Assembly (NCBI GenBank): GCA_030295235.1
Contig: AP026148.1
Location: 124,001 to 188,000 of the forward strand
Source of the DNA: Fistulifera solaris
Taxonomy: Eukaryota > Bacillariophyta > Bacillariophyceae > Naviculales > Stauroneidaceae
Length of the DNA stretch: 64,000 nt
Direction: 5' to 3'
Each line of letters opens with the position of its first letter. The first letter of the stretch is position 1. A model generated the notes under the pieces. It did not search any database and was not told where the DNA came from. It saw only the letters and a list, made by a program, of their open reading frames with translations. The position numbers and the translations under genes were made by a program. Shown piece after piece: positions 33,602-45,433 of this stretch.

Positions 33602-36600
33602 TTATAAAGTTGAGCCGCCTTCCGTCAACCTTGCAAGACCAATAGGTCCTGAGGTTGCAAACGGGGTAAACGATCCAGACGCCTCATCTCCTTCTGTGAA
33701 TGGTATTAAGTAATCGTAAGTTTTGCGTTCAAAACTTATATTGTCATCTGGCATGGCAATATTGTACGCCATGGGTTGGGGACTCCATATTGAACTCATT
33801 TGGCGACGCGACCATTGGGCATCTGGCTTGGGGCCCACTGATCCGACATTTAGTGAATGCGCCGACTGTCTATGGAGTGTAAAGATATTGCAACCAGAAA
33901 AGAACTCAAAGCTAGCAAGATCGCCCATGGACGGACGCCTGCCAGGGTTCCTTTCCAAAAGATGCGTGATAAGTTCCCTTGCTGAGTCTTGAATTCCCGC
34001 TCCATGACTGTCAAGAAATAGAGCGTCAACGTTACCGCTAGATGAGTCTTCATGAAATGTCACAATCTTTTGGCGTGTGGTATGCTCATCGGAATCAAGA
34101 AGAGGCGGGCGGCCAGAGAGACACTGGTACATGACACAACCTAGAGCCCAAGAGTCTGCAGCTGGAGTGGGTATCGCTCCCAAAACAACCTCTGGCGGTA
34201 GGTATGCCGTAGTTCCCTCTATTCGGATATCATAGCCCGAAACATCCTCATTGACTTCCGTTCCGCCCGACTGTTGGGCCATTTCCGTGGCATCATCTAC
34301 AGATGCTTCAGCGCTTTGAGGCCCCGATTGCCAATCGCCGTCACGAAGGTTCTTTAGAAGGTTTTTTCGAGATCGAGGCGACTTTAAGTCTCGCCTCTGC
34401 GGTGAAGGGACGACAAGCACCGTAGTCAGTTAGTTTGACATGACCTGACTCAGTTATCACGATGTTCTCTGCCATAATGTGTGAAAATTTCTTTTGTTGA
34501 GAAACTATGAACAAGATGATGTGTAGGGAACAGCATCGATCACAAAACGGTACGTACCTGGTTTCAAATCAGAGTAAACGAGTCCAATGCTATGGATGCT
34601 ATCTAAAGCAGCTGCGACTTCACCGATGATGAACCGACAAGAGTCATGATCCATTGACCCGTGCTCACGTAAAACACTATGCAAGTCACCCCGACTGGCA
34701 TACTCAAGAACCATGTAAGCTCCTTCTCGAAATCGGAAACTGGAAACGAGCCTTGCTATACCGGGGTGTGACAGCAAGCGCAAAACTGCAATTTCTCGTT
34801 GAACAGAAGTCTCATATGACATTTCGCGAATCTTTTCGGTGGATATGATCTTCACAGCATATTCTGCCCACGACGATCTCGTCTTGGTACGATCAATCAA
34901 TCGCGCATACTTGACAACACTGAATGCACCCGATCCCAGCTCATGTCCAAACACTAGGTCATGAAACTTAAGAGACGGAAGAAGAGTCGGCGTTTCAGCG
35001 AGCTGTTGTTGGCTCCAGTCGGACATACCGTCGTGACTCGAGTCGGGGGGTTTTATTTTGTCCATATACTGCTGTACATAGTCGACGCCTTTGGAAGGAG
35101 ATGAAGTTGTGTTGTTGTGATCATCACGTGTGTCTTCGCGGGAAAGAAATGGATTCATTTGCTCAGATGAACGCTTAGGGTGTTGTTTGCTCGAAGATAT
35201 TGCCCAAGGTGCAACACCCGTAATCGTAGAAGGTGGTTGCGATCTCAAGGGACCATTATTGGACGAGCTTATAGCCCATGGCGCTACGCCAGTAACTGTT
35301 GATGGCGGTTGAATCCGATTTTCTTGACGGGTGTTTTGCGCTGCGAGAGACGTGGTTTTTGGTATGCCTGCTTTTGCTGATGGTGCCGGAGGTCTCCACG
35401 TGCCCATTGAAGCTTTTAACGATAGCTTTTGCGGAACTTCAGGGGCAGCAGGCAGCTGTTTAGCAATACTTTCAGTGGTTACTACGTGCGAAGACGGAGG
35501 ATTGATTGTCGAGTTTGTGGCCACTGCAGAGAACAGTTTGGTACACAGGGATTCAAATCGCGTGGCATTGGACTGTTGCAATTGGTATAAAACATTATAA
35601 GTCATCTTGCGTACCGTAGGATTCCAGGACGGTTCGCTCCGGACGAGGGCGGGTAAAACAACACTCAAGGATATATCAAAGTGCGCCTCTATCATTTCAG
35701 AAAATGTTTTATTCCGAAACAGTTGCAAACCGCATTCTGCAACGCGCGAATGCTCACTCGACATGAGACCTCCCGTCACGCGTAGCAGTTTTGTCCACCA
35801 GCTTGGTAGCGCTTCCACAGTGGTCATCAATTTCAATAGTGTCTCGACTTCATGCAGCAGCAACACCTGCTTCGATGTATTACCGGTCAGCGCCAATTCT
35901 TCCAGCAGTGCGGGCATTATCAATTCCATCCAGTCTGATTTCTTTTGAATCAAAGTAGCGAGACACTGTGTTAACACTTCATGGTAGAGCTCAATGACCG
36001 GAGTCTGATCACGCCAAAGAACCACAGCATTTGTTCTATGAAGTGGTATCAAATGCTGCGTAATCAAGTGACGATATATCAAATTGTTTTGATCAAACGA
36101 CTCCGCAGAGACGCCCAAAAGTATAAGACGCAAAAGGCGCAAAGAAAGGGCAATCGAGGCTGCCTGTGTGTTTTCTTGACGCAACGATGCACCCGAAGAC
36201 GAGCCTGAATGCACAAAATCATGCCACATGCGTCCCAATAATTTTCGAATCAGTTTACGGACGGTAGCATCGGCGTGGCGATATAGAGCCATTATTATCA
36301 TCTCCAGGTGCTGAATGTGCTCCTCCCACTCTTCCTCTAATCGAGCCGTCAGCTGCACAACAAACTGGTATTGCTGCAACCGCGATGACATGTCACTGGA
36401 GGGATGATTTTGGCGCAAATGTTGTGTATACGCATTCATGTGTGAGCGAAGGATCTGCAATTCTTTCAGATGGACGAAAAAGGCTTTGACAAGCGTATGA
36501 TCCTTTGAATCATGACGAAGCAGATGAATCCACAAGTGCCTATCCTCTTGATTAGCGGCGGAAGCCAAGTTATATTCCATCCATTGTATCACCCACCGTG

Positions 36601-36937
36601 TCACCAAGAATCCATACCACACTTGATGGAGTGTAATGTCGTTGGGTGACAGTGACGATTCGAGCAATGCATTCTCTCGAAAACTCATGATTGCCGCGTG
36701 ATTTCCCATTGCATCTTCCAGCGGATCCCACGCTATATTCAAAAGCTGAACGGTTGCTTTGTACACGGCAGAAGAAAGTGGAATACAATCTTCGACCGTG
36801 AGACCTTCGTAAGTCATCGTATCACGAATCCCCAACCATCGTTCGATCGTCTGTATCGGATCCGTATCTGGTTCGATCTCCGCAGCCCGCAACACTTGTG
36901 TCACGGCCGCAGTAAATTTGTTGATTGTCTCTGTCAT
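33602..36937 (-). CDS. protein kinase with long N-terminal helical domain (AGC/PDK1-like)
   Basis: Exons are 34558-36937 and 33602-34468, with an 89-bp intron inside the catalytic loop. I start at the first ATG (MTETINKFTAAVTQVL); about 1,080 residues. The first 500 residues are helical and repeat-like, possibly ARM/HEAT. A Ser/Pro-rich linker with two similar WAISSS segments follows (TVTGVAPWAISSS, TITGVAPWAISSS). The kinase domain starts FGHELGSGAFSVVKYARL, with YAVKII, then YSDLKPENIVITESGHVKLT and DYG. So the HRD motif is YSD and DFG is DYG, while the catalytic Asp, Asn and metal Asp remain. After DYGACR the frame moves by one base at GGG 34407-34409; removing one base joins RPSPQRRDLKSPRSRKNLL. 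The domain ends YLPPEVVLG and DSWALGCVMYQCLSGRPPL. Substrates unknown. Confidence 0.7.
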
Positions 36938-37268
36938 TTCGTAGAATGCGAAGCACAAAAACGAGGCGTTGCACAACAAAGTGTAATCGACTTGGTGGAG
37001 GACCAAGGCTTTACTCAAAAGTACCCGATCGACAGATAAGGCGACAAGTGCTATTTATATATACACACAATGAAATGATGTAAAGAAGTGGAAGAGGTGG
37101 GCCTTTTGTGCAACATGCATGACGATAAAACCTTTCGTGTTTGTGTTGCTTTCAAACGTTTTCGAAGAGGAGTGAGTCGTCGTCGACGAATACAGGGTCA
37201 GGGGACCCGGACCCGACCCTGTGAACGAAGCACTTTTACTATAGTGTTGAAGTGTTGTCTGTTTTCAA

Positions 37269-37296
37269 CAAGACTCGATTTCAGTCATGAGTCGTG
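37269..37296 (+). repeat. dispersed motif, copy 5
   Basis: Reads AAGACTCGATTTC followed by AGTCATGAGTCGTG, preceded by AGTGTTGTCTGTTTTCAAC. The leader is nearly identical to that of copy 1. Confidence 0.65.
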
Positions 37297-37480
37297 AAGC
37301 CTCTTGTTCAAAAATACGAGAAGTTCGCGTTGCCTCTAAACCCATCAGCGACAGCCTATCTTCATCCCAGTTCAGCTCACTGTATAAACCAACTAAAAAG
37401 AGGGCTTCTTTGAATCCTTTCGACTTGCGCAGTCCACAATAGTCCTTGCTATAGCGTCAAAGTGTAGGCTACTTTGTTTC

Positions 37481-37506
37481 AAGACTGATTTCAGTCATGA
37501 GTCGTC
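37481..37506 (+). repeat. dispersed motif, copy 6
   Basis: Reads AAGACTGATTTC followed by AGTCATGAGTCGTC, preceded by AAAGTGTAGGCTACTTTGTT. It lies about 210 bp from copy 5 in the same orientation. Confidence 0.65.
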
Positions 37507-38008
37507 ATATTCACCATGTTGGTTAAGGTTATTCACGATTGATGAAGAAAATCTTTCGTCGCATGCGTTGCGTATTGCGATCGGTACGATACCTGGTACG
37601 TGGAACGTGGACCGGAGACGGAGCAACGAGCAACGAGCAACGTTGAAGCTTTCCTTGAACCTGGTACAGTACTTTCTGTATCAGCCTTCGACAAACGCAC
37701 TTTTCGGAAAGGTAGTTCGAGTTCAGAAAAGTATCGCACGGCGAAGCTCCACTTACTCTCTTCTACAATGTACTAGAATCATGCTGCACCCTTTGCTTCC
37801 GTTTTTCTCCTGCGATGACAATTCTTCTGTGTACAACACGAGGAAAAGTCCGCTCAAACCAACCTGCCACCTGTTGCAAAAAACGTGCATCTTTGCCTCG
37901 ATTGATTTTTGTTTGCCTGCAATCTGGTGAACCTTTCTTGCATACAATAACAACACCATCCTTCAACTCAAGCATCACCCTCCACCAGTACTACTAAGCC
38001 CACGTACT

Positions 38009-38982
38009 ATGAGTCAAGTGATTCAGCCGAACGGTGTGGGCGTTGCCGCCGCCACACACCCCGAGCATAGCGCCGCACTGGAATCATCTTCACGATCCAT
38101 CCCAGCGACCGTGTCGGTTCCCACGAAACGTCCTAAAACAAAGCACAAGAAGCCCGAGGGAATGCCACGAAGGCCCTTGAGTGCTTATAACTTCTTCTAC
38201 AAAGCCGAGCGGATCAAATGGCTGGAGGAACAGAAAGGAAAGAAAGATAGTGTTTCGAGCAGTACCAGTACGGGTACGACGAACAATGAAGAGTCGAAAC
38301 AGTCGGATTTTTTTAGAAATGGGCAAGGTACGTTCTTAGCGAGTGTGCACAAGACGTTATGCAGCAGATCTCTGAGTTGTTTTCGTATTCATGCCAGGCC
38401 ATTAGTCAGCGCTGGAGAATGCTGACGAATGAGGGTCGTGAACCGTACGACAAAGAGGCTCAACAAGATTTAGTTCGTTATCATAACGAAATGAACGCCT
38501 TCAATATGAGTCTCGTACAATCGTACAAGAGACCCGAGAAAGCAGGGAGTTTATCGTCACACTCTCGGGCACCCAGTCTCCACGAAGTGTCACCATCGCA
38601 CGGACCTATACCCAGATCGGAATCCAGCGGTTTTCGCAACCAACAGGAATCTGCAACAAACCCGGGTGTAGATCAGTTGACCAGCAGCTTGCAAATGCTC
38701 CTCCCACTACTCCAACAGAACGAATCAACCGCCCGACTTGAGCCCAGTGCCCCTACGAACACTTCAACGACTGTGTTTCAGGCACTTGGTCAGCAAGTCA
38801 TTGCCCAGCAACTCACTTCAGAGCGCTTGACGGAACTCCACGCACTGCTTCGTGAATTGGAGCAAATCTTGATGCTACAACTCCATTTGGAGCAGCATTT
38901 CCCAAGAAGAGAGCCGCCAACCGCTGGTGGGATCCATGAAGCTTTTTCTGCGTTGCTGTCTCTGGTGAATCAGCTGAGGTGA
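38009..38982 (+). CDS. HMG-box protein (two exons)
   Basis: Exons are 38009-38327 and 38398-38982, with a 70-bp GTACGT...GCCAG intron. A basic stretch (TKRPKTKHKKPEG) precedes the HMG box: MPRRPLSAYNFFYKAERIKW, a long Ser/Thr insert, then, after the splice, ISQRWRMLTNEGREPYDKEA and QDLVRYHNEM. As printed, exon 1 joins in the wrong frame. Dropping one T from the T7 run at 38308-38314 gives DFLEMGK joined to AISQRWRML, a good HMG helix 2, so I treat the run as one base too long. The C-terminus is Gln/Leu-rich. The terminal codons CTG AGG TGA GTG also form a perfect GTGAGT donor, so a further exon is possible. The protein is probably a chromatin or transcription protein. Confidence 0.75.
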
Positions 38983-39424
38983 GTGTGTTGTTACTTTATC
39001 TTTTTATTTTTATTCTTTGCGGAAAAGGGAAAGGTTGCCATTGTCGATCCTGGCATAAGTTATATATAGTCTATATTATCCCAGATCATACTTCTGCATG
39101 TTATTTTCTTGCTAGCAGATGTTTGAGGAATTTTGATTTTGAATTTTTAAAAGTCAGTGATGAAACGGTGCTTTTCCCTAAACTGTAAGATTCGTAAAAG
39201 CTAGAGAACAGTGAACCTTGGGCCTTAGTAAATACTCCGTAGTAAACGGTATCCTGTCCGTCATCCGCTTCATTGCGGTTCGCCTTCCGTTTCTTACTGT
39301 TTTCTGTTGCCTCCTCACATCATCGCCGTTGTTGCTTGTTGACAAGTATAGAAACAAAAGACTTCATCACCAAAGAGACGACAAAAACGCAATATCATCG
39401 GAAATACAAGCACTTAACATCAAA

Positions 39425-41107
39425 ATGGCATCGTTATCGTCCGATCAACTCGTCAAATCAAAGCCGTACGCACTCGCAATACAGTACATTGTGCACGCGT
39501 TGATTGAATGCTATACGGCGGGCGGCACACTGAATTTAACGAAACTCAAAGGAGAAGCCTCTAAGAAATTCAAATTACAAGGAATCCCTCGTATGAGTGA
39601 CATTTTACAAGGACTACCGACGGAATATCGCGCCTCGTTGTGGCCTTGGTTGCAAACGAAACCCGTGCGGACGGCTTCGGGTGTCGCGGTTGTTGCCGTC
39701 ATGAGCAAACCGCACCGGTGTCCGCATTTGGCGTATACGGGGAATGTCTGTGTGTACTGTCCCGGTGGACCCGATTCAGATTTTGAATATTCGACGCAGG
39801 CCTATACGGGCTACGAACCCACGTCCATGAGAGCAATCCGAGCAAGGTACGATCCGTATTCGCAAGTGCGAGGGCGTGTGCAGCAATTGAAAGCGATCGG
39901 TCATACTGTCGACAAAATTGAGTTCATTGTCATGGGTGGGACGTTTCTTAGTTTAGATGCGGCGTATAAAGACTATTTCATTCGGAACCTGCACGATGCC
40001 TTGTCGGGGCATTCGTCGCAGTCCGTCAAGGAGGCGGTAGAATATTCGGAACACTCGGCCATTAAATGCATCGGAATCACGATCGAGACCAGACCGGACT
40101 ATTGTCTTAAACCTCATCTGGAAGAAATGCTGCAGTATGGATGCACGCGGATTGAAATTGGTGTGCAAAGTATCTACGAAAGTGTGGCGCGTGAGACGAA
40201 TCGCGGACACACGGTACAAGCGGTTTGTCACTCCTTCCAACTTGCCAAAGATTGCGGTTTTAAAGTGGTGACACACATGATGCCGGATCTTCCCAACATG
40301 GGGTTTGAGCGAGATTTAGAAGGAATGAAAGAGTATTTTGAAAATCCTGCTTTTCGTAGCGACGGTATGAAGCTCTATCCGACGTTGGTCATTCGCGGAA
40401 CGGGTCTATACGAGCTCTGGAAAACCGGTCGTTATCAGAACTATACTCCCGATCAATTGGTGGAATTGACGGCACATATCTTGGCATTAGTTCCTCCTTG
40501 GTTGCGATTGTATCGAATCCAGCGTGACATACCCATGCCCTTGGTGAGCTCGGGCGTCGAGCACGGCAATCTGCGCGAGCTGGCACTGCAGAAATTGCGC
40601 GAATGGAACTCAAAGTGTCTCGATATACGCACTCGAGAGGTAGGGATGAAGCAGATCCACTCGTCGGTCTCACCCGATCAAGTCGAACTTGTCCGACGAG
40701 ATTACACAGCTAATGGAGGCTGGGAGACATTCTTGAGTTACGAGGACCCGGCTCAAGACATTCTTATTGGTTTGTTACGTTTGCGCAAAGTAAGTTCCGC
40801 TGCATGGCTCAACGAAATTACAACAAGCAACAACGGCCGACCTATTCGAAGCAGTATCGTCCGAGAGCTTCACGTCTATGGTTCCGCTGTTGCTGTTTCT
40901 GCCCGTGATCCTACTCGCTTCCAGCATCAAGGCTATGGCATTCTGCTCATGGAAGAAGCCGAGAGAATTGCTCGTGAAGAACATGGTTCCGAAAAGTTGC
41001 TCGTCATTGCAGGCGTTGGAACTCGTCACTATTATCGAAAACTAGGGTACAAATTAGATGGTCCCTACATGAGCAAAATGTTAAATAATGACGAAGCAGA
41101 GCAGTAA
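39425..41107 (+). CDS. ELP3: Elongator complex protein 3 (radical SAM tRNA-modifying acetyltransferase)
   Basis: A single exon, 560 residues from [20 protein letters not shown]; the frame upstream lacks an ATG. The radical SAM region carries the ELP3 cluster motif [20 protein letters not shown] (C-x9-C-x2-C). Conserved blocks include [59 protein letters not shown] and [13 protein letters not shown]. The C-terminal GNAT acetyltransferase domain contains [28 protein letters not shown] and [16 protein letters not shown]3 is the catalytic subunit of Elongator, which makes the cm5U-type modification at wobble uridine of tRNAs. Length and motif order match the family closely. Confidence 0.97.
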   Translation: MASLSSDQLVKSKPYALAIQYIVHALIECYTAGGTLNLTKLKGEASKKFKLQGIPRMSDILQGLPTEYRASLWPWLQTKPVRTASGVAVVAVMSKPHRCPHLAYTGNVCVYCPGGPDSDFEYSTQAYTGYEPTSMRAIRARYDPYSQVRGRVQQLKAIGHTVDKIEFIVMGGTFLSLDAAYKDYFIRNLHDALSGHSSQSVKEAVEYSEHSAIKCIGITIETRPDYCLKPHLEEMLQYGCTRIEIGVQSIYESVARETNRGHTVQAVCHSFQLAKDCGFKVVTHMMPDLPNMGFERDLEGMKEYFENPAFRSDGMKLYPTLVIRGTGLYELWKTGRYQNYTPDQLVELTAHILALVPPWLRLYRIQRDIPMPLVSSGVEHGNLRELALQKLREWNSKCLDIRTREVGMKQIHSSVSPDQVELVRRDYTANGGWETFLSYEDPAQDILIGLLRLRKVSSAAWLNEITTSNNGRPIRSSIVRELHVYGSAVAVSARDPTRFQHQGYGILLMEEAERIAREEHGSEKLLVIAGVGTRHYYRKLGYKLDGPYMSKMLNNDEAEQ

Positions 41108-41434
41108 TAATTGCGAAATTCGTGGTAAACTCGAAGAACATTCTATTCGGTTGTCTTTTGTGTGGATGGAAGACAAGGCTTGATATCGGTACCTCATTTT
41201 ACATCACGTAAAGCAAAAGCATTCCATGTCTAATTGTTGTTGAAAGTCAGTCATCTCATTTTTTGATAAGATACGCCGATGGTAACTGGCTAAAGTGTCG
41301 ATATTCACATTCTGAACGGCCAAGGTTCTGATTGAGTTGTACTCGTGATATTTGATAAAAGTTATCCAACTCGTTCCTCTTTGCGTCGCCAATGCATAGA
41401 TTCTACTTGAGCAGCATTGATATCTCAATTCGCT
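41108..41434. other. convergent 3' intergenic region
   Basis: About 330 bp between the tail-to-tail ELP3 and plastid-protein genes. I see nothing beyond UTR-like sequence. Confidence 0.45.
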
Positions 41435-42007
41435 TTATTGTTTAAAGGATAAAACATAATTCATCAACGCAGTAAGAACGGTCTTAGTTGCGCTATTTCT
41501 TGCTTTCTCGATTCGTTCCTTCATGGATGCTTCATACGTTTGATAGCGCTCATTTCGGTTCATACCCGCACGGTAAATGGAGTCGGGCTCTAAAACCGCT
41601 TGATCATCTTCCAGTGGTTCCAGAAGGAAATCTTTATTTTGCTGCAAAATTGTTTGCATGGCTTCCAGTTGATTCGACGAATCAAGGAGTTGACTAACAA
41701 GTTCTTGCATTCGAACTTTTCGGAGTGAGAATTGATTTAAAGGATAACTTGTGCTACCTTTTCCGCTAGTATTTCGGTAGTCAAATGGATTAAAGGGAGA
41801 GGAATCAGCACTGTTCTTATCTTCATCGTTAACCGACCAGTTGTTATGCGGTTTTGTTACCTCTCGCGCCGTCGTTCGGCTCGGAGACGGGATGACAAAA
41901 GCGAACGATGGACTCAAACACGCCAACACAAATAGACATGGTATCAGTAGCGTCTTGCTGTGCATCCTTGTGAAAGCATTTCCTCTTGTTTCACTTCTAT
42001 TCATCAT
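41435..42007 (-). CDS. plastid-targeted protein of unknown function
   Basis: A single exon of 190 residues. A signal peptide (KTLLIPCLFVLACLSPSFAF) ends in SFAF|VIPSPSRTT, a clear ASAFAP-type motif for import into the secondary plastid. The mature part is about 150 residues, hydrophilic and helical: LRKVRMQELVSQLLDSSNQL, then MQTILQQNKDFLLEPLEDD and IYRAGMNRNERYQTYEASMK. There is no membrane segment. I do not recognise a family. It is convergent with ELP3. Confidence 0.65.
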   Translation of the reverse strand: MMNRSETRGNAFTRMHSKTLLIPCLFVLACLSPSFAFVIPSPSRTTAREVTKPHNNWSVNDEDKNSADSSPFNPFDYRNTSGKGSTSYPLNQFSLRKVRMQELVSQLLDSSNQLEAMQTILQQNKDFLLEPLEDDQAVLEPDSIYRAGMNRNERYQTYEASMKERIEKARNSATKTVLTALMNYVLSFKQ

Positions 42008-42125
42008 AGTCGCCGAAGATAATAAGTAAAGGTGCTTTCAATCAAACTCTTTGGTTGAGCGAACGCGGTGCACATAAGATCTATTTGTGCATTTGGGCAC
42101 GTGGCATGGCGTCTCCACAAATCCC

Positions 42126-42385
42126 CAGAAAATCTGGGTGTGCGGTGTTTTCATGTCCACTGATAATATTTTGGTTGTGGATTTTCACTCTCACAGAAAA
42201 TCTGGGTGTTGGTAACTCCATGAACACAGAAAATCTGGAAGTTGGTAACTTCATGAACACAGGAAATCTGGAAATGTGGTTACGTCACTTCCACAGATAA
42301 TCTGGGAGTGCTATTTTTCAAAATACAGAAAATCTGGGTGTGTAGTGCTTCACTTCCACAGATAATCTGGGGGTGTAGTGTCTTT
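42126..42385. repeat. 33-bp minisatellite B
   Basis: About seven to eight imperfect units of 32-34 bp, each starting CAGAAAATCTGGGTGT or a near variant (CAGATAATCTGGGAGT, CAGGAAATCTGGAAAT). A TGGTAACTCCATGAACA-type half follows. One degenerate double unit lies near 42150-42190. It fills the spacer between the plastid protein promoter and the PMI gene's 3' end. Confidence 0.85.
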
Positions 42386-42504
42386 CCTACGTTTCAACCT
42401 CACCTTGTTCCCTACGGCGCTAAATTCGTTGTTTTAGTACGATAATTTCGTTTTAGCTTTAACAACCTTTCTCAAATAGATCAGCTGCTGATTGCAAAGT
42501 TCAA

Positions 42505-43848
42505 TTACATTTCATAATCATACTCTGGTAGCTCACGAAGTTTCTTTCCTTTTGAAAATGTTGTGGGCAAGGATAGATGCAGATTTCTGCGGGCAATCGA
42601 TACTTTCAGTGAGCCTCTCTTACACGACGGAACCGAAAATAATATCGGTGCCGCATCGGATGGTAAAAAATAAGATCTACCAGGATGGCAGACCATATCA
42701 TTGTCAATCATGCCTGTTCCTTGCAGAATAACCAGAATCGTCGGCTCGTCCTCGTTGTCAAAGTATACCTTTTCACCGGGCCCGCAGCGAAGAATCAACA
42801 CTTCAAATTCCGGTACGGGGGGTGTGTATCGTAAGATACGTGGTTCGCGTTCGAGAGGTGCTCCAGCGTCAATGCTTGGACCACCTTGTGTGTAGGTAAG
42901 CATATTGATCAGATTGTTGACGTCTTTGAATTTGGGCGTTAAACCAGCACGCACAACGTTATCACTGCAAGCCATGCATTCAATAATCTCTCCAGCTACA
43001 TAGGCATGTGGCTCATTTGCAGCCATGAAGAAGGATTCACCAGGTGCAATGAGCAAGTAGTTGAGGAAGAATGGGGACATGGCGCCAGCATCGTCGGGAA
43101 ATTGCTGAGATAAACGCAGGATGGCGCGAGCTGATTTACGCTCCCAAGCAGGTTCGTCGTGCGGATGAGGGTGGATCGAGTTCTGTTCCTTCTGCAGCCG
43201 TTGCAAGAGGAGCGACAGCTGTACTCGAGAGACCTCTGGATCGCAGGTCATAAATGAGCGGAACATCTTTTGCAGTGCGTCTTTCTTTTCTTCTTCCGTT
43301 TCCGCCATGAAGATAGCTAGTTTAGCCTCCAGACTGATACAAGCTGCAAACTCTTTGTGCTTCTTAACGAAGATCGCAATTTCTTCGATTCGACGAAAGC
43401 CACACATCGCTTCAAAAGGAGTCAATGCGATTGCCATTTCTGGCTTGTGATTGGCGTCACCGTACGCTTGTGGATTTTCTAAATTCAAACGACGCGCATT
43501 GTCTTTATCCGGATGAGCCTGAATACTTAAGGCCTTTCCAGCGGAGATGATTTTGAAGAGAAATGGAAGTTGTCCTCCAACGGCTTGCTTCAAAGTCCGT
43601 CCATCTTGTAGCAACGACGGCCCCTTCTCGTGCGTCCCAAACCACAACTCTGCGTACGGCGCATCGGGATCGACTTCTTTGATTGCTCCGGAAGCCAAAG
43701 CATAGCGAGCAACTCTGGAATCCATGCCACGAATTCCCCAGGCATAATCTTGGACGGTCGGTTTCAACGGCAGAACAGAGCCTTCCGTGTGACAAGTAAA
43801 ATCAGTAAACGATCCGTTCCTTCGTAATTGCTCGTCCACTTCTGACAT
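42505..43848 (-). CDS. mannose-6-phosphate isomerase (type I)
   Basis: A single exon of 447 residues. It begins LPLKPTVQDYAWGIRGMDS, as in type I PMIs. Zinc-site blocks are visible: ALSIQAHPDKDNARRLN (Gln and His ligands), HKPEMAIALTPFEAMCGFR (Glu) and MAANEPHAYVAGEIIECMAC (His). The conserved SDNVVRAGLTPKFKDVN follows. The enzyme interconverts fructose-6-phosphate and mannose-6-phosphate in the cytosol and so feeds GDP-mannose for N-glycans and mannose-rich cell-wall polysaccharides. Length is normal for the family and no signal peptide is present. Confidence 0.95.
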   Translation of the reverse strand: MSEVDEQLRRNGSFTDFTCHTEGSVLPLKPTVQDYAWGIRGMDSRVARYALASGAIKEVDPDAPYAELWFGTHEKGPSLLQDGRTLKQAVGGQLPFLFKIISAGKALSIQAHPDKDNARRLNLENPQAYGDANHKPEMAIALTPFEAMCGFRRIEEIAIFVKKHKEFAACISLEAKLAIFMAETEEEKKDALQKMFRSFMTCDPEVSRVQLSLLLQRLQKEQNSIHPHPHDEPAWERKSARAILRLSQQFPDDAGAMSPFFLNYLLIAPGESFFMAANEPHAYVAGEIIECMACSDNVVRAGLTPKFKDVNNLINMLTYTQGGPSIDAGAPLEREPRILRYTPPVPEFEVLILRCGPGEKVYFDNEDEPTILVILQGTGMIDNDMVCHPGRSYFLPSDAAPILFSVPSCKRGSLKVSIARRNLHLSLPTTFSKGKKLRELPEYDYEM

Positions 43849-44260
43849 GGCTTCGAGGGCGGGTTTATGATGTTCTTCTCACTTGACTTATGTGATCGAT
43901 GAAATGATTATTGTGATAGGATGCACGGTGTTTCCGAGAGTCGTTGATTGTTACTTGTCATCGTGGGGGCACGGGGCACACGCAACGTACAACATGATGA
44001 CCGTTGCGTTTTCTCGTCCGCGTGCCGTTGATGTCTAATAAACTTTTAGTATAGTTTAAGAAGTACGCAGCTGACTTGCGTGACTATAATCTAATGTGTC
44101 TCGGGAAAGCCTTCTCCGACTAAAATAACTATATCCTTGTCCCTTTCTCTAGTCTCTCTACGCTCTATCTAGACGCCGCTGTAACAGATAAGAGACTTTT
44201 TAGATCGATTGAATGGTCTATTAGTTACAACCAATATTTCAATGTAAGCAAAGTGATTCG
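43849..44260. other. intergenic region
   Basis: About 410 bp upstream of PMI and downstream of the rhomboid gene, both on the minus strand. I see no feature. Confidence 0.45.
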
Positions 44261-45433
44261 TTAGGCAGCAGCATTACCGTTATTCATATTCGAGAAATAT
44301 TCCGATCGCATGCAGTTGCATTCATAATCAGCAAATGTAGTGGTGTAGTAGCCACAAACATCACGCAGCTGCTCGATAATTTCTACTTCTCCCGAATACA
44401 TGTGCGTAAGACTTGCCATGAATCCAGCAAACGTCAAGGCAAAGCCTATCAGTAGCCAAAAAAGTTGCCAGAAGCAGTATTCGAGCTCTAAGGAGAAAAT
44501 CATGAAACCCAGTGCCAAACCTGCCAGTAAACCACCAACATGTGCCGCCCAGTCGACGTAGGGGACAAAGCTAAATAGAAGCACGACAATCACGGAGCAT
44601 GTCACCGCACAACACTGTTCTTTTCGAACCTTATGAGCCACTCTCGATTGCACAGTATCGTCGCGTTCACAAACTCGTAATACAATTTCTGCAAGCTTCG
44701 CGCCGAATAGCCCCATCACCGCTCCCGAAGATCCCACAGACACGGCTTGTGGCATATAAATCACCGACATGATTGATGAACCAGCTCCTGATCCGATGTA
44801 AATGATGAGCCACCGTATTGTTCCCCATTCCTTTTCAAACAGAATTCCCATTTCCAATTGAACTGCAACATTTCCTACAAGATGAAATAGACCAGCATGC
44901 AAAAGAATCGGCGTAATTAATCTCCACCATTCTCCATCCTCCACAATCAGTGGGGCATTTTTGCCTCCCCATTCCGATAAAGCGTCGGGATAAGGGCCCA
45001 GCATGGGGCTTTTTTTTCGTAACAAGCGATTTCGTGAGAACTATCTTTAGAGAACACGCAATATCTCATTTTGTACTTACTTGAGTTGAATAGGAGCAAC
45101 GCCGCATTGCCACATCATTACACCTAAGATAACCGTTTGTACGAGAGAAAATAAGATAGCAAAGTATCCGTGATTTTGGCGGACCACGTAAATCTCCTGA
45201 TCGTCGTCGTCGTCGTCTTCTTCTTCGTCCCTGTATGCCTCGGGTTTATAATCATCATATTTTCTTCTACCGGAAATTTCCATGGATGCCATGGAAGTGT
45301 AGCTCGATGTTGATGATGGAAGATTTGTGCCGTAAGCTTCCATTTCATCGTAATTATCCTCGCTTCTCCTGGAACTCCGGGCTGTTGCTCTGCGTGTTGA
45401 TTGCTGTGATCTCAGTTTCGTCCGTCTGGGCAT
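44261..45433 (-). CDS. rhomboid-family intramembrane protease (two exons)
   Basis: Exons are 45081-45433 and 44261-45008, with a 72-bp GTAAGT...AAAAG intron. The join gives GVAPIQLNPMLGPYPDALSE, as expected for the family; total about 366 residues. The cytosolic N-terminus is basic then strongly acidic (DEEEDDDDDDQE). The rhomboid core has a first helix (GYFAILFSLVQTVILGVMM), the W-R element (WWRLITPILLHAGLFHLVGN), the catalytic serine (GSSGAVMGLFGA) and the catalytic histidine (WAAHVGGLLAGLALG). The HxxxN motif (HLVGN) is intact, so it should be an active secretase-type rhomboid. The acidic C-terminal segment contains four Cys. Confidence 0.9.

Larger units (their letters stand above)
36938..38008. 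other. intergenic region between divergent genes
   Basis: About 1.07 kb with promoters of the kinase (minus) and HMG gene (plus). Two dispersed-motif copies lie at 37269-37296 and 37481-37506. TACCTGGTACGTGG-type words occur near 37588 and 37660. No gene is evident. Confidence 0.55.
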
